Shown: piece after piece, positions 5,506 to 5,659 of the stretch
Numbering within the stretch: the stretch's first letter is position 1
Layout of the letters: the number at the start of each line of letters is the position of its first letter
Assembly: GCA_017161665.1 (NCBI GenBank)
Contig: JADFCT010000246.1
Span: 1 to 5,659, forward strand
From: Candidatus Sumerlaeota bacterium
GTDB lineage: Bacteria; Sumerlaeota; Sumerlaeia; JADFCT01
DNA: 5,659 bases
Direction of reading: 5' to 3'
Position numbers and translations under genes: made by a program
The notes under the pieces: generated by a model
What the model was told of the DNA's origin: nothing
The model's input: the letters and a program-made list of their open reading frames with translations, nothing else
Databases searched by the model: none

Positions 5506-5659
5506 GCCGTTTTTCGCCCATCTCCCTGCCGAAACGACTCTTTTGATCAAGCTGGCGAGAAAATTCCATTGAGAGGCGGCCGGAAATCGCGGTATGAATA
5601 ACGTGGGGAAACCGGTCTTTGCCTGAAGAGGATGACGAGCACGCGCCCCGAAGCGAACC

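Larger units (their letters stand above)
5412..5659. other. pyrE upstream region to the right edge; no confident gene
   Basis: This 248-bp stretch holds the pyrE promoter candidate. On the minus strand one frame is open from the right edge to a TAA at 5477-5479 (60 codons, ending ASLRGLDR) and could be the tail of an upstream gene. A second frame stays open into the first codons of pyrE. Neither resembles a family I know. On the plus strand an ATG at 5632 opens nine codons to the edge, but its GAAGAGG sits directly against the ATG, too close for a normal ribosome site. None is called as a gene. Confidence 0.5.

Noticed and set aside
5410..5601. Plus-strand 63-codon frame at the right end
   Set aside because: It starts over the pyrE start codon, has no supported ribosome site and covers the pyrE promoter region; no family resemblance.
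5477..5659. Minus-strand frame open from the right edge, possible tail of a gene upstream of pyrE
   Set aside because: Sixty codons with no motif and no visible start; another frame on the same strand is equally open, so openness alone is not evidence.

Overview
The window is GC-rich bacterial DNA (about 60% G+C by eye) with ordinary Shine-Dalgarno-led, tightly packed genes. It carries four protein-coding genes, one of them cut by the left edge, and no RNA genes, insertion sequences, CRISPR arrays or phage genes. A large secreted multi-domain carbohydrate-type esterase, an FHA scaffold protein with a very acidic tail, an Eis-like acetyltransferase and a Thermus-type orotate phosphoribosyltransferase would together fit an uncultured free-living lineage of the Planctomycetota/Verrucomicrobiota/Hydrogenedentota/Sumerlaeota kind. 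That placement is inference from gene style only; no marker here proves the phylum.

Layout. (1) Bases 2-1288, minus strand: 429 codons of an open gene with two N-terminal FHA (phosphothreonine-binding) domains and a long acidic Pro/Ala/Glu-rich tail, running off the left edge. (2) Bases 1289-1614: a divergent intergenic region with a plausible promoter for the rightward gene and a 17-bp inverted repeat. (3) Bases 1615-3588, plus strand: a 657-residue exported protein joining an esterase-D/CE1-type alpha/beta hydrolase, an SGNH/GDSL hydrolase and a C-terminal beta-rich domain. (4) Bases 3592-4797, minus strand: a 401-residue Eis-like GNAT acetyltransferase with an SCP2-like C-terminus. Its 3' end lies 3 bp from the 3' end of the esterase gene. 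(5) Bases 4824-5411, minus strand: pyrE, 26 bp upstream of the acetyltransferase and probably its operon partner. (6) Bases 5412-5659: the pyrE upstream region, with a sigma70-like promoter whose -10 box sits in a small inverted repeat.

How the parts relate. pyrE and the acetyltransferase probably share a transcript, but nothing in the sequence links them biochemically. The esterase is an independent rightward unit, probably removing acyl groups (acetyl or feruloyl type) from polysaccharides outside the cytoplasm. The FHA protein is probably a reader of Ser/Thr phosphorylation. The observations most worth following are the two-catalytic-centre esterase with an altered second active site, and the FHA protein. 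The latter has an altered second domain followed at once by a GarA-like E-T-T motif and an acidic tail. I found no clear new defence or mobile system.
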